Shown one piece after another: positions 13,001-27,445 of a stretch of 64,000 bases of DNA. Numbering within the stretch: the stretch's first letter is position 1; each line of letters opens with the position of its first letter. The notes under the pieces are model-generated. The model did no database searches. It was not told the origin of the DNA and worked only from the letters and a program-made list of their open reading frames with translations. Source of the DNA: Paralvinella palmiformis (Eukaryota > Annelida > Polychaeta > Terebellida > Alvinellidae); the NCBI GenBank assembly GCA_025642065.1, contig JAODUP010000951.1, forward strand, positions 62,001 to 126,000, written 5' to 3'. Position numbers and translations under genes: made by a program.

Positions 13001-16000
13001 CCTTAAAGATTGCGCTTCCTCCAATACCAATTTGAAGAAACCGATTAGCTGGTTCTAGCTTATTCCATCGGGCTGGTCCTATTGTTGAAATTAAACAAAC
13101 ATCTTTAGGACATATAAATGGATATGGTTCTCTTTAAATCTTTAAAGATAAAGTATCGTTCAACTATTATGAAGACACTAACCAAATACGGTAATGTTTC
13201 TCTTAATATTAACTGGGGCTCCAACTGCACCATTGTTAGCCAGACATTCGTAAGTTCCAGTATGAAATATACCAGTAGCATATTAAGAGAATGATCTGTT
13301 TTTCTTTGTACAGCCAAGATCTACTTCATCTAAAATTGTAATGTTCATCCACCGGAAGAGAAATGGGTGTGGTTCTCCTTCCGCAATACATGTTAGCGTT
13401 AACGTGGAACCTTCCACGACCACACCTTCAGGAAACTGCTTAACATACAGTTTCGGAGCATCTTAATCAAAAGAAAAGATAAACATATCTTCTATCTATT
13501 TCAACCCTGTTTGTAGGCTAGCAAATTAATTTTGAACCAGTGGCTTATATCAAGAGTAAGCTGAAATCCTTTAAGTTTTAGATAACATAATGAAAACAGT
13601 TGAATAAATTAAATATTTTACAACTAAAATGTTATGATTATTACTTGGTGAAGCCAAACTGAATCCCAAATCATCTTTTTTCCAGCCTCCATACGCATTA
13701 TCTGTCCACACATAATAAGTGCCGTAATGATTCCGGGTAACGTTTGCTATTTTAGAATGGCCAGCCCATCATTTATCACCATATGTACGTTCGGTGGATG
13801 TGACAACACAAATGAGATATGTTACTAGGTGAAAACGTCCAATGCCACTCATCTAGTCTAGGAAAGGGTCGGCTTTGATCGAACCTTAAGATTCGCTTCC
13901 TCAATACCAATTTAAGAAACCGATTAGCTGGTTCTACTTATTCCATGGCTGGTCTATTGTTGAAATTAAACAACATCTTTAGGACATATATAAAATAGAT
14001 GATAATATAAAAGAGGTTCTCTTTAAACTTTAAAGAATAAAGTATCGTCAACTTATTAAAGACACTAACCAAATCGTAATGTTTCTCTTAATATTAACTG
14101 GGCTCCAACTGCACCATTGTTGCGAGCTAATTAATTTGAACATGTTAACAAGATTAAGGAAATCCTTTAGTTTTATAACACAAACACTTATAAATTTAAT
14201 TTACAGAAAAAATGGTTGTTTCCTTAAGCCAAACTGATCCCATACTTTCAACCTCCATACCATTATCGTCAACCAAAAAGTCGGAATATAAAGAAAACGT
14301 TATATTTTATATTCACCCTTTTATAGTAGTATTAATATTTGAACCAGGTTATTAAGATAAGCAAACCTGTGAAAACGTCCAATGCCACTCATCTAGTCTA
14401 GGAAAGGGTCGAGCTTTGATCGAAACCTTAAAGATTGCGCTTCCTCCAATACCAATTTGAAGAAACCGATTAGCTGGTTCTAGCTTATTCCATCGGGCTG
14501 GTCCTATTGTTGAAATTAAACAAACATCTTTAGGACATATATAAAATAGATGATAATATAAAAGAGGTTCTCTTTAAATCTTAATAAAGAATAAAGTATC
14601 GTTCAACTATTATTGAAAGTCACTAACCAAATACGGTAATGTTTCTCTTAATATTAACTGGGGCTCCAACTGCACCATTGTTAGCCAGACATTCGTAAGT
14701 TCCAGTATGAAATATACTCAGATTAGACAGTATTAATGAGCAATGAGTCTGATTTTTCTTTGTACAGCCAAGATCTACTTCATCTAAAATTGTAATGTTC
14801 ATCCACCGGAAGAGAAATGGGTGTGGTTCTCCTTCCGCGATACATTTTAGCGTTAATGTAAAACATTCCATGACAACTCCATCAGGCAACTGCTTAACAT
14901 ACAGTTTCGGAGCATCTTAATAAAAAACAAAAACATGAATAATCATTCTATCTATTTTAACCCTGTTTATAGGCTAGCATAATAATGTTCAACCAGTGGC
15001 GTATTTAAAGATTAAGCTGAAATCCTGTAAGTGTTAGACAAAATAATCAAAACAGCCGAATAAATTAAATGTTTATAAATAATTGTTATGATTATTACTT
15101 GTTGAAGCCAAACTGAATCCCAAATCATCTTTTTTCCAGCCTCCATACGCATTATCTGTCCACACATAATAAGTGCCGTAATGATTCCGGGTAACGTTTG
15201 TTATGTTTAGAATGGCCAGCCCATCATTTATCACCATATGTACATCCGGTGGATGTGTCAACACAGAATTAGATATGTTACTAGGTAAAAACGTCCAATG
15301 CCACTCATCTGGTCTGGGAAAGGGTCGAGCTATGATCGAAGCCTTGAAGATTGCGCTTCCTCCAATACCAATTTGAAGAAACCGATTAGCTGGTTCTAAC
15401 TTATTCCATCGGGCAGGTCCTATTGTTGAAATTAAACAAACATCTTTAGGACATATATAAAATAGATGTGAATATATAAGAGGTTCTCTTTAAATCTTAA
15501 CAAAGAAAAAAGTATCGTTCTACTATTATTTAAAGACACTAACCAAATACCGTAATGTTTCTCTTAATATTAACTGGGGCTCCAACTGCACCATTGTTAG
15601 CCAGACATTCGTAAGTTCCAGTATGAAATATACTCAGATTGGACAGTATTAATGAGCACTGAGTTTGGTTTTTCTTTGTACAGCCAAGAACTACTTCATC
15701 GAAATTTGTAATGTTCATCCACCGGAAGAGAAATGGGTGTGGTTCTCCCTCCGCGATACATGTTAGCGTTAACGTGGAACCTTCCACTACAACTCCATCA
15801 GGCAACTGCTTAACAGACAGTTTCGGAGCATCTTAATCAAAAGAAAACACGAATAATCATTCTATCTATTTTAACCCTGTGTATAGGCTAGTATACTCCT
15901 TTTGAACCAGTGGCTTATTTCAAGATTAAGCTGAAATCCTGTAAGTGTTAGATAAAATAATCAAAACAGCTGATTAAAAAAAACATATAAATAAATGTTA

Positions 16001-19000
16001 TGATTATTACTTGTTGAAGCCAAACTGAATCTCAAATCATCTTTCTTCCAGCCTCCATACGCATTATCGGTCCACACATAATAAGTGCCGTAATGAATCC
16101 GGGTAACGTTTGTTATGTTTAGAATGGCCAGCCCATCATTTATCACCATATGTACATCCGGTGGATGTGTCAACACAGAATGAGATATGTTACTAGGTGA
16201 AAACGTCCAATGCCACTCATCTGGTCTGGGAAAGGGTCGAGCTATGATCGAAGCCTTAAAGATTGCGCTTCCTCCAATACCAATTTGAAGAAACCGATTA
16301 GCTGGTTCTAACTTATTCCATCGGGCTGGTCCTATTGTTGAAATTAAACAAACATCTTTAGGACATATATAAAATAGATGTAATATAAAAGAGGTTCTCT
16401 TTAAATCTTAACAAAGAAAAAAGTATCGTTCAACTATTATTAAAGTCACTAACCAAATACGGTAATGTTTCTCTTAATATTAACTGGGGCTCCAACTGCA
16501 CCATTGTTAGCCAGACATTCGTAAGTTCCAGTATGAAATATACTCAGATTGGACAGTATTAATGAGCACTGAGTTTGGTTTTTCTTTGTACAGCCAAGAA
16601 CTACTTCATCGAAATTTGTAATGTTCATCCACCGGAAGAGAAATGGGTGTGGTTCTCCTCCGCGATACATGTTAGCGTTAACGTGGAACCTTCCACTACA
16701 ACTCCATCAGGCAACTGCTTAACAGACAGTTTCGGAGCATCTTAATCAAAAGAAAACATGAATAATCATTCTATCTATTTTAACCCTGTTTAGGCTAGAA
16801 ATATTTTGAACCAGTGGCTTATTTCAAGATTAAGCCGAAATCCTGTAAGTGTTAGATAAAATAATCAAAACAGCTGAATTTAATTAAAAACATATAAATA
16901 ATTGTTATGATTATTACTTGTTGAAGCCAAACTGAATCCCAAATCATCTTTTTTCCAGCCTCCATACGCATTATCAGTCCACACATAATAAGTGCCGTAA
17001 TGATTCCGGGTAACTTTTGTTATCTTTAGAATGGCCAGCCCAACATTTATCACCATATGTACGTCCGGTTGATGTGTCAACACATAATGAGATATGTTAC
17101 TAGGTGAAAATGTCCAATGCCACTCATCTGGTCTGGGAAAGGGTCGAGCTATGATCGAAGCCTTAAAGACTGCGCTTCCTCCAATACCAATTTGAAGAAA
17201 CCGATTAGCTGGTTCTAACTATTCCATCGGGCTGGTCCTATTGTTGAAATTAAACAAACATCTTTAGGACATATATAAAATAGATGATAATATAAAAGAG
17301 GTTCTCTTTAAATCTTAACAAAGAAAAAGTATCGTTCAACTATTATTGGAAGTCACTAACCAAATACGGTAATGTTTCTCTTAATATTAACTGGGGCTCC
17401 AACTGCACCATTGTTAGCCAGACATTCGTAGTTCCAGTATGAAATATACTCAGATTAGACAGTATTAATGAGCACTGAGTTTGGTTTTTCTTTGTACAGC
17501 CAAGACTACTTCTCGAAATTTGTAATGTTCATCCACCGGAAGAAAATGGGTGTGGTTCTCCATCCGCGATACATGTTAGCGTTAACGTGGAACCTTCCAC
17601 TACAACCCTCAGGCAACTGCTTAACAGACAGTTTCGGAGCATCTTAATCAAAAGAAAACATGAATAATCATTCTATCTATTTTAACCCTGTTTATAGGCT
17701 AGCATAATAATATTCAACCAGTGGCTTATTTCAAGATTAAGCAGAAATCCTGTAATTGTTAGATAAAATAATCAAAACAACTGAATAAATTAAACATATA
17801 AATAATTGTTATGATTATTACTTGTTGAAGCCAAACTGAATCCCAAATCATCTTTTTTCCAGCCTCCATACGCATTATCAGTCCACACATAATAAGTGCC
17901 GTAATGATTCCGGGTAACTTTTGTTATCTTTAGAATGGCCAGCCCAACATTTATCACCATATGTACATCCGGTGGATGTGTCAACACAGAATGAGATATG
18001 TTACTAGGTGAAAACGTCCAATGCCACTCATCTGGTCTGGGAAAGGGTCGAGCTATGATCGAAGCCTTAAAGATTGCGCTTCCTCCAATACCAATTTGAA
18101 GAAACCGATTAGCTGGTTCTAACTTATTCCATCGGGCTGGTCCTATTGTTGAAATTAAACAAACATCTTTAGGACATATATAAAATAGATGTAATATAAA
18201 AGAGGTTCTCTTTAAATCTTAACAAAGAAAAAAGTATCGTTCAACTATTATTGGAAGTCACTAACCAAATACGGTAATGTTTCTCTTAATATTAACTGGG
18301 GCTCCAACTGCACCATTGTTAGCCAGACATTCGTAAGTTCCAGTATGAAATATACTCAGATTAGACAGTATTAATGAGCACTGAGTTTGGTTTTTCTTTG
18401 TACAGCCAAGATCTACTTCATCGAAATTTGTAATGTTCATCCACCGGAAGAGAAATGGGTGTGGTTCTCCTCCGCGATACATGTTAGCGTTAACGTGGAA
18501 CCTTCCACTACAACTCCATCAGGCAACTGCTTAACAGACAGTTTCGGAGCATCTTAATCAAAAGAAAACATGAATAATCATTCTATCTATTTTAACCCTG
18601 TTTATAGGCTAGCATAATAATTTTGAACCAGTGGCTTATTTCAAGATTAAGCCGAAATCCTGTAAGTGTTAGATAAAATAATCAAAACAGCTGATTTAAA
18701 TTAAAAAAAAACATATAAATAATTGTTATGATTATTACTTGTTGAAGCCAAAATGAATCCCAAATCATCTTTTTTCCAGCCTCCATACGCATTATCAGTC
18801 CACACATAATAAGTGCCGTAATGATTCCGGGTAACTTTTGTTATCTTTAGAATGGCCAGCCCAACATTTATCACCATATGTACGTCCGGTTGATGTGTCA
18901 ACACATAATGAGATATGTTACTAGGTGAAAATGTCCAATGCCACTCATCTGGTCTCGGAAAGGGTCGAGCTATGATCGAAGCCTTAAAGACTGCGCTTCC

Positions 19001-22000
19001 TCCAATACCAATTTGAAGAAACCGATTAGCTGGTTCTAGCTTATTCCATCGGGCAGGTCCTATTGTTGAAATTAAACAAACATCTTTAGGACATATTTAA
19101 AAAAGATGATAATATAAAAGAGATTCTCTTTAAATATTAGCATAGAATAAAGTATCATTCAACTATTATTGGAAGTCACTAACCAAATACGGTAATGTTC
19201 CTCTTAATATTAACTGGGGTTCCAATAGCACTATTTTGAGCCAGGCATTCGTAAGTTCCAGTATGAAATATTCTCAAAATAAACAGTATTAATGAGCACT
19301 GAGTCTGTTTTTTCTTTGTACAGCCAAGATCTACTTCGTCCAAAATTGCAATATTCATCCACCGGAAGAGAAATGGGTGTGGTTCTCCTTTCCGCGATAC
19401 ATTTTAGCGTTAATGTAAAACATTCCATGACAACTCCACCAGGCAACTGCTTAACATACAGTTTCGGAGCATCTTAATAAAAAACAAAAACATGAATAAT
19501 CATTCTATCTATTTTAACCCTGTTTATAGGCTTGCATAATATTGTTCAACCAGTGGCGTATTTCAAGATTTAGCCGAAATCCTGTAAGTGTTAGACAAAA
19601 TAATCAAAACAGCTGAATAAATAAATTGTTTTATAAATAATTGTTATTATTATTACTTGTTGAAGCCAAACTGAATCCCAAATCATCTTTTTTCCAGCCT
19701 CCATACGCATTATCTGTCCACACATAATAAGTGCCGTAATGATTCCGGGTAACGTTTGTTATGTTTAGAATGGCCAGCCCATCATTTATCACCATATGTA
19801 CATCCGGTGGATGTGTCAACACAGAATTAGATGTGTTACTAGGTGAAAATGTCCAATGCCACTCATCTGGTCTGGGAAATGGTCGAGCTATGATCGAAGC
19901 CTTGAAGATTGCGATTCCTCCAATACCAATTTGAAGAAACCGATTAGCTGGTTCTAGCTTATTCCATCGGGCTGGTCCTATTGTTGAAATTAAACAAACA
20001 TCTTTAGGACATATATAAAATAGATGTGAATATATAAGAGGTTCTCTTTAAATCTTAGCAAAGAAAAAAGTATCGTTCAACTATTATTAGAAGTCACTAA
20101 CCAAATACGGTAATGTTTCTCTTAATATTAACTGGGGCTCCAACTGCACCATTGTTAGCCAGACATTCGTACGTTCCAGTATGAAATATACTCAGATTAG
20201 ACAGTATTAATGAGCACTGAGTTTGGCTTTTCTTTGTACAGCCAAGATCTACTTCATCGAAATTTGTAATGTTCATCCACCGGAAGAGAAATGGGTGTGG
20301 TTCTCCATCCGCGATACATGTTAGCGTTAACGTGGAACCTTCCACTACAACTCCACCAGGCAACTGATTAACTGACAGTTTCGGAGCATCTTAATCAAAA
20401 GAAAACATGAATAATCATTCTATCTATTTTAACCCTGTTTACAGGCTAGCATAATAATTTTGAACCAGTGGCTTACTTCAAGATTAAGCCGAAATCCTGT
20501 AAGTGTTAGATAAAATAATCGAAACAGCTGAATTAAATAAAAAAATCAAATAAATAATTGTTATGATTATTACTTGTTGAAGCCAAACTGAATCCCAAAT
20601 CATCTTTTTTCCAGCCTCCATACGCATTATGTGTCCACACATAATAAGTGCCGTAATGATTCCGGGTAACTTTTGTTATGTTTAGAATGGCCAGCCCAAC
20701 ATTTATCACCATATGTACATCCGGTGGATGTGTCAACACATAATGAGATATGTTACTAGGTGAAAATGTCCAATGCCACTCATCTGGTCTCGGAAAGGGT
20801 CGAGCTATGATCGAAGCCTTAAAGACTGCGCTTCCTCCAATACCAATTTGAAGAAACCGATTAGCTGGTTCTAGCTTATTCCATCGGGCTGGTCCTATTG
20901 TTGAAATTAAACAAACATCTTTAGGACATATATAAAATAGATGATAATATAAAAGAGGTTCTCTTTAAATCTTAACAAAGAATAAAGTATCGTTCAACTA
21001 TTATTGGAAGTCACTAACCAAATACGGTAATGTTTCTCTTAATATTAACTGGGGCTCCAACTGCACCATTGTTAGCCAGACATTCGTACGTTCCAGTATG
21101 AAATATACTCAGATTAGACAGTATTAATGAGCACTGAGTTTGGTTTTTCTTTGTACAGCCAAGATCTACTTCTTCGAAATTTGTAATGTTCATCCAGCGG
21201 AAGAAAAATGGGTGTGGTTCTCCATCCGCGATACATGTTAGCGTTAACGTGGAACCTTCCACTACAACTCCATCAGGCAACTGCTTAACAGACAGTTTCG
21301 GAGCATCTTAATCAAAAGAAAACATGAATAATTATTCTATATATATTAAGCTTATTAATATGCTAGCATAATAATTTTGAACCAGTGGCTAATATCAAGA
21401 GTTAGCTGAAATCCTGTAAGCTTAGATAAAATAATCAAAAGAGCTGAAGAAATTAAAAAATATATAAATAATTGTTATGATTATTACTTGTTGAAGCCAA
21501 ACTGAATCCCAAATCATCTTTTTTCCAGCCTCCATACGCATTATCTGTCCACACATAATAAGTGCCGTAATGATTCCGGGTAACGTTTGTTATGTTTAGA
21601 ATGGCCAGCCCATCATTTATCACCATATGTACATCCGGTGGATGTGTCAACACAGAATGAGATATGTTACTAGGTGAAAACGTCCAATGCCACTCATCTG
21701 GTCTGGGAAAGGGTCGAGCTATGATCGCAACCTTAAAGATTGCGCTTCCTCCAATACCAATTTGAAGAAACCGATTAGCTGGTTCTAACTTATTCCATCG
21801 GGCTGGTCCTATTGTTGAAATTAAACAAACATCTTTAGGACATATATAAAATAGATGATAATATAAAAGAGGTTCTCTTTAAATCTTAACAAAGAATAAA
21901 GTATCGTTCAACTATTATTGGAAGACACTAACCAAATACGGTAATGTTTCTCTTAATATTAACTGGGGCTCCAACTGCACCATTGTTAGCCAGACATTCG

Positions 22001-25000
22001 TAAGCTCCAGTATGAAATATACTCAGATTAGACAGTATTAATGAGCAGTGAGTCTGGTTTTTCTTTGTACAGCCAAGATCTACTTCATCGAAATTTGTAA
22101 TGTTCATCCACCGGAAGAGAAATGGGTGTGGTTCTCCATCCGCGATACATGTTAGCGTTAACGTTGAACCTTCCACTACATTTCCATCAGGCAACTGATT
22201 AACAGACAGTTTCGGAGCATCTTAATCAAAAGAAAACATGAATAATTATTCTATATATATTAAGCTTATTAATATGCTAGCATAATAATTTTGAACCAGT
22301 GGCTAATATCAAGAGTAAGCTGAAATCCTGTAAGTGTTAGATAAAATAATCAAAACAGCTGAATAAATTAATAAATATATAAATAATTGTTATGATTATT
22401 ACTTGTTGAAGCCAAACTGAATCCCAAATCATCTTTTTTCCAGCCTCCATACGCATTATCTGTCCACACATAATAAATGCCGTAATGATTCCGGGTAACG
22501 TTTGTTATGTTTAGAATGGCCAGCCCATCATTTATCACCATATGTACATCCGGTGGATGTGTCAACACAGAATGAGATATGTTACTAGGTAAAAACGTCC
22601 AATGCCACTCATCTGGTCTGGGAAAGGGTCGAGCTATGATCGAAACCTTAAAGATTGCGCTTCCTCCAATACCAATTTGAAGAAACCGATTAGCTGGTTC
22701 TAACTTATTCCATCGGGCTGGTCCTATTGTTGAAATTAAATAAATATCTTTAGGACATATATAAAATAGATGATAATATAAAAGAGGTTCTCTTTAAATC
22801 TTAACAAAGAAAAAAGTATCGTTCAACTATTATTGAAAGACACTAACCAAATACGGTAATGTTTCTCTTAACCTTAACTGGTGATCGAACTGCGCCATTG
22901 TTAACCACACATTCGTATGTCCCAGAATGAAATATACTCAGATTAGACAGTATTAATGAGCAGTGAGTTTGATTTTTCTTTGTACAGCCTAGATTATGTG
23001 ATCTAGTTACTGATATGTTCATCCATGTGAAAGAGACTGGTTGTGGATTTCCCTCAGCTACGCAACTCAGTGTCAGCTTGAAACCTTCCAGAAGAACCCC
23101 ACTGGGATAGCTTTTGACAATCACTTTCTGAGTAACTAAGTAGAAAAACATATTATTAGTTGAATATTTGTTTTTCCTGTACCATCATAATGATTTTAAG
23201 ATGATGACATTTTAAAGCGGTAATTTATATTTATATAAAGCGTTATATGAACATTAAATATAATCTGGAAAATTTGTACAGATTATGAAATAATTAAATT
23301 ATTTTACTCTTACATGCTGAAGTCAAACTGAAGTTTAGACTATCTTCCTTCCAACCACCATATGCGTTATTTGCCCAAACAAAATAACCTCCGTAATGAT
23401 TTTGAGTCACTTTTGTTATGTCTAGAATGGCCACATCTTTTGATGCACGTAGATGCACATTTGCTGGATTTGTTGTGTTCCTATAATAAGTGTTGCTTGG
23501 GGAAAACCTCCAATGCCACTGATCTGGTCTTGGAAATGGTCGAGCTATGATCCAAATTTTAAATGTTGCATCGCCTCCAATGTCGATTTTGCGAACACGA
23601 TTAGCTGGTTCTAACTTTATCCATCGGGTTGGTCCTTTGATTTGATAAGAAAAGTTCGTTCAGAATAAAAACATAAATTACTTTCTTTCGAAAACTGTTT
23701 AAATTTCAGAAATAGAATTTCACACTTTAAATTAAAAAGTTGATGTAAATAACACATTCATATAGAGCTCAACCCTAATTAATATTTGACAAAACAAGCT
23801 ACTCTTAGAGTACAGGTTACCAAGCATACACTCACCAAATACTCTGATAGTTTTGTTGCGTTTAACAGGAGAGCCACCAACCCCGTTAAAAGCCTCACAC
23901 TGGTAAGTACCCGAATGAAGTATATCTATGTTAGACAGTCTGAGTGAACATTCAGTTTTTGTAGAATTACTGCAGGGAAAATGATGGCGAGCAAGCCCGG
24001 TAACATTATACCAACCAATATAATGTGGATATGGTCTACTATCAACAGTGCATGTCAGTGTTACATCGACACCCTGGATAAGATCACCCCTAGGCGTCTG
24101 TTTAATATTCAGTTTAGGACGGTCTAAAAAGACAATGAAATAAATTATCAAACAGGTAGATCTATCAAATATGTATTATATATATAAAGAGTTTTGAACC
24201 ACTAAATCCCTAATGTGAACAGTATTAATATTTAAATATTGTCTATTTGAAATAAGTATTTAAAGGATCTGTCATTGCCTAGCATAAACAAGTAATAGTA
24301 CGGACAGAAAGGGTTCATCTTTCACTTGTGCATGCACATTTCGCATTACAAAAATCAGTTTAAGTCAGTTTCAAGTTTAAACGCAGTTATTTCATTCTTG
24401 TGACTCTTGTGAACATCATAAAATAGTCAAAGTCATTCATGTAAGAGAAAGAGTTTCATAGCCAAAGCTAACACTTGTAAAGAAAACGACTGCTAACATA
24501 GCGTGTCCTGTTGATGGGTGAGTGAGCGAGTCCGACAGTGAGTGAATGAGTGAATGAGTGAGTCGGTCAATCAGCAAATCGGTCAATCAGCAAATTGGTC
24601 CATCAGCAATTAAGTCAGCATGTCAATCAGCAAATCAACCAATCAGCAAATAAGTCAATCAGCAAACCAATCGGTCATTCAATCAACAAATCAATATGTC
24701 GGTCAGTAGCTGTATTTCCCCATTGTAAATTACACTGGTAATGAGGGAAAGAAGTTTAGCGCGTCTTAAAGATCGAAGGAGATATTCCTGGACAGAAAAA
24801 ATTAAATAGGATTTTTACAAAGGCAATTTGTTGGTGATGGATATTATAGTTTTATCACCATCTGCTAGTTGAGCCAATTAGGTGTGCATAGATATGTTCA
24901 GTTGTTGTCTTTTGTATGCTATATTGTAGCAGTCGGAACTTATGATTTCAGATTACGGGTAAATAAAATAGTGAATAAACCATTCCCTTGGCCAGGTACT

Positions 25001-25320
25001 GTTTATTTCATTTGAATATTATCTCCGGTTAATATTTATTGCTGTTTTTATTCCTACAGCCGAATGACAAAATATAGACTTTAAAGATAACTTTTAAATG
25101 CCAAAAGAGTTCTTTATCAATATTAACAGTTACATGTCAATTAACACGGTAACAGTAATTTGGTATACCCTTAACAAGATAGACTGACAATATAGGACCA
25201 CTAAATTATCTGAAAAAATAAAGACATCCCTTTTTGTAAAGCTGAACTTCAAGTTGAAATTACCATAGATATAATAAATATACTCAATGATGACAATGTG
25301 TCATTCTTAAGCTAACCTCG

Positions 25321-25398
<78 letters not shown>

Positions 25399-27367
25399 AT
25401 ATATATATATATATTGTTTAAATTGATCGGTATTCGAATATTTTAGTAATTTTGGTCCACTTAATCAAACGAATGAAAACCTCTGAGAATGATGACAAAT
25501 AGCAATGTTTTTTTCTATATAGAGTATGATGAAATCGGCATAACTGAGCACAAAAACGATAGTAGAGTCGCACATCGTGGTTTATGACGTCATAAGGCAG
25601 ATAGTAATCTACGTTTCTGCAAACTAAACATTAACAAAATCAGTCAACATAGTTCCAGCAATGCATTATACATCTCTAAGTACTTACAGGCAACCTTTAC
25701 CATGGCTCTAAAGGATTCGGTGTACGGTGAGCCAGTTTCGTGAGCTATGCATTCAAAGAGTAAGTAGTGATTGAATGACTCCACATGTGTTAAGGTGATC
25801 GTCTCGTTAGCTGGCCCACTGATTGAATATCTGCTATCGTTCGGTTTAAATCTTTTGTCTACAATCCAGTGAAACGTTATCTTTGGCTTTACATTATACG
25901 GGATGTTGACAGGCATTATAGATGTAGAGTTGCCAACGCATGTCATAACAAAATGTTCATGGGAACCTTCTGATATTAGCTTTGGCTCGTCTGGTGGTCC
26001 TAGTGAAAATATAAGCAAATTTAGCTTGTCAGTAGAAGTCGAAGGCAATTCTATTTCGATCAAGTATTGTGTATGTTTATTATTAGTAAATAACTAAGAC
26101 ATATTTAGTTAAAACATAACACAGCTCATTGTAATCATTGCTTTCAGTAAATATATATAAATACCTTCTTGACATGTGCATAACAAGTTATGTAGAGAGA
26201 AGCATTTGCTTTTACAAATAGTATTCCTTATTGCGAAATTAGCTTATAAATACTTTCTAAATTGTTTGACAGGAATTAGCACATAATCTAAACAAGTGGC
26301 AAAACAGTACAATTGGGCCAGAGAAATGTGTTTTCATAAAATTATGTTTCTACATAACGAGTTTTCTAAGTTAAATAAGACCCCCCAATGTAATTGTACT
26401 TCCCATAAGAATATATTAGCATATACATTCTTCACGGGAAAATAACATATACGTCTCAATAACTTAATAAATCGTTCCGTTTTAGTAGATTCGTTAGATA
26501 AATTCATTAATTGTTAAAGGGCGACATCTGCGAGCTTCGGCTCAGCTAAATAAGCAGAGCACTGTGGCATGCTGTATTTACAAATAAATGCACAAATATT
26601 GAAACTGATAAACCGATTCTGTTTACGATATAATTTCGAGCCAATGTTGTAGGCCATTATAGTTCGGTAAAATTTCGCCACATTACAGTATTCAGCAATA
26701 AAGTGCGAAGCAGGGGGCAACACACTAATCAGCAATTTTATATTAAGGCACGATAATTCTAGAGGGTTAACACAGTATTTAGATCGTATCATTATGAATT
26801 ATAGATTATGGTAGTCAAGACTACATTGAAATAAAGTAAATACTTACTATAAATTACTATCCAGGCCTGTCTATTTATCACATCATCTTTGCCATCCAGG
26901 ACAATCTTAAGCATATAGTTATGCATGGCATCATCAACTTGGAGATTACGTATAATCATGTCCACTGACCTGGATCCAAACAGTACAATTAGGCTAACTT
27001 TGTTTATACCGTAATCTTGACCGTAAGTTGTCTGAATAGTTCCTGAAGACGTAACCTTCCAGCCACAGACAACCTTTGGTGGATTTGACTCAAAGTAAAT
27101 AGTACCTCCCCATCTTTCGTTGACAGGCTCGTTTAGCACCCATCCTAATTTGACCGTATTATGTAGTGCGGTACCGACAACGTTTGGCCAGGCTATAAAT
27201 TTCAAACCTGCAATGGATATAATTGAAAACCACGCGAATAAGTGAATTAATAATAAGACTAGCTTAAAAATAAAAACTTATGTTATTATATATCAATCTT
27301 CAAAGGTGTTTCATACGTGTGGATGAATGTGTGTGTGTGTGTGTGTATTTGTATTGTTTATTGTTTT

Positions 27368-27445
<78 letters not shown>

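Larger units (their letters stand above)
10191..24123 (-). repeat. Tandem array of about 15 Ig-pair units
   Basis: Each unit holds an A exon (288 bp), a ~124-bp intron, a B exon (321 bp) and a ~182-bp intron, so about 915 bp. Pairs 3-13 are nearly identical including introns; pairs 1, 2, 14 and 15 are progressively diverged. This edge-to-centre pattern is what unequal crossing-over or gene conversion produces. Real copy number may differ because 13750-14370 looks collapsed. Confidence 0.9.

Noticed and set aside
10191..24123. CRISPR-like or satellite array
   Set aside because: The repeated units are exons with conserved splice sites and Ig codons; this is a coding tandem array in an animal genome.
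24510..24710. A coding repeat (SVNQQI-like)
   Set aside because: Stops in all frames and imperfect units; it is an intronic minisatellite.
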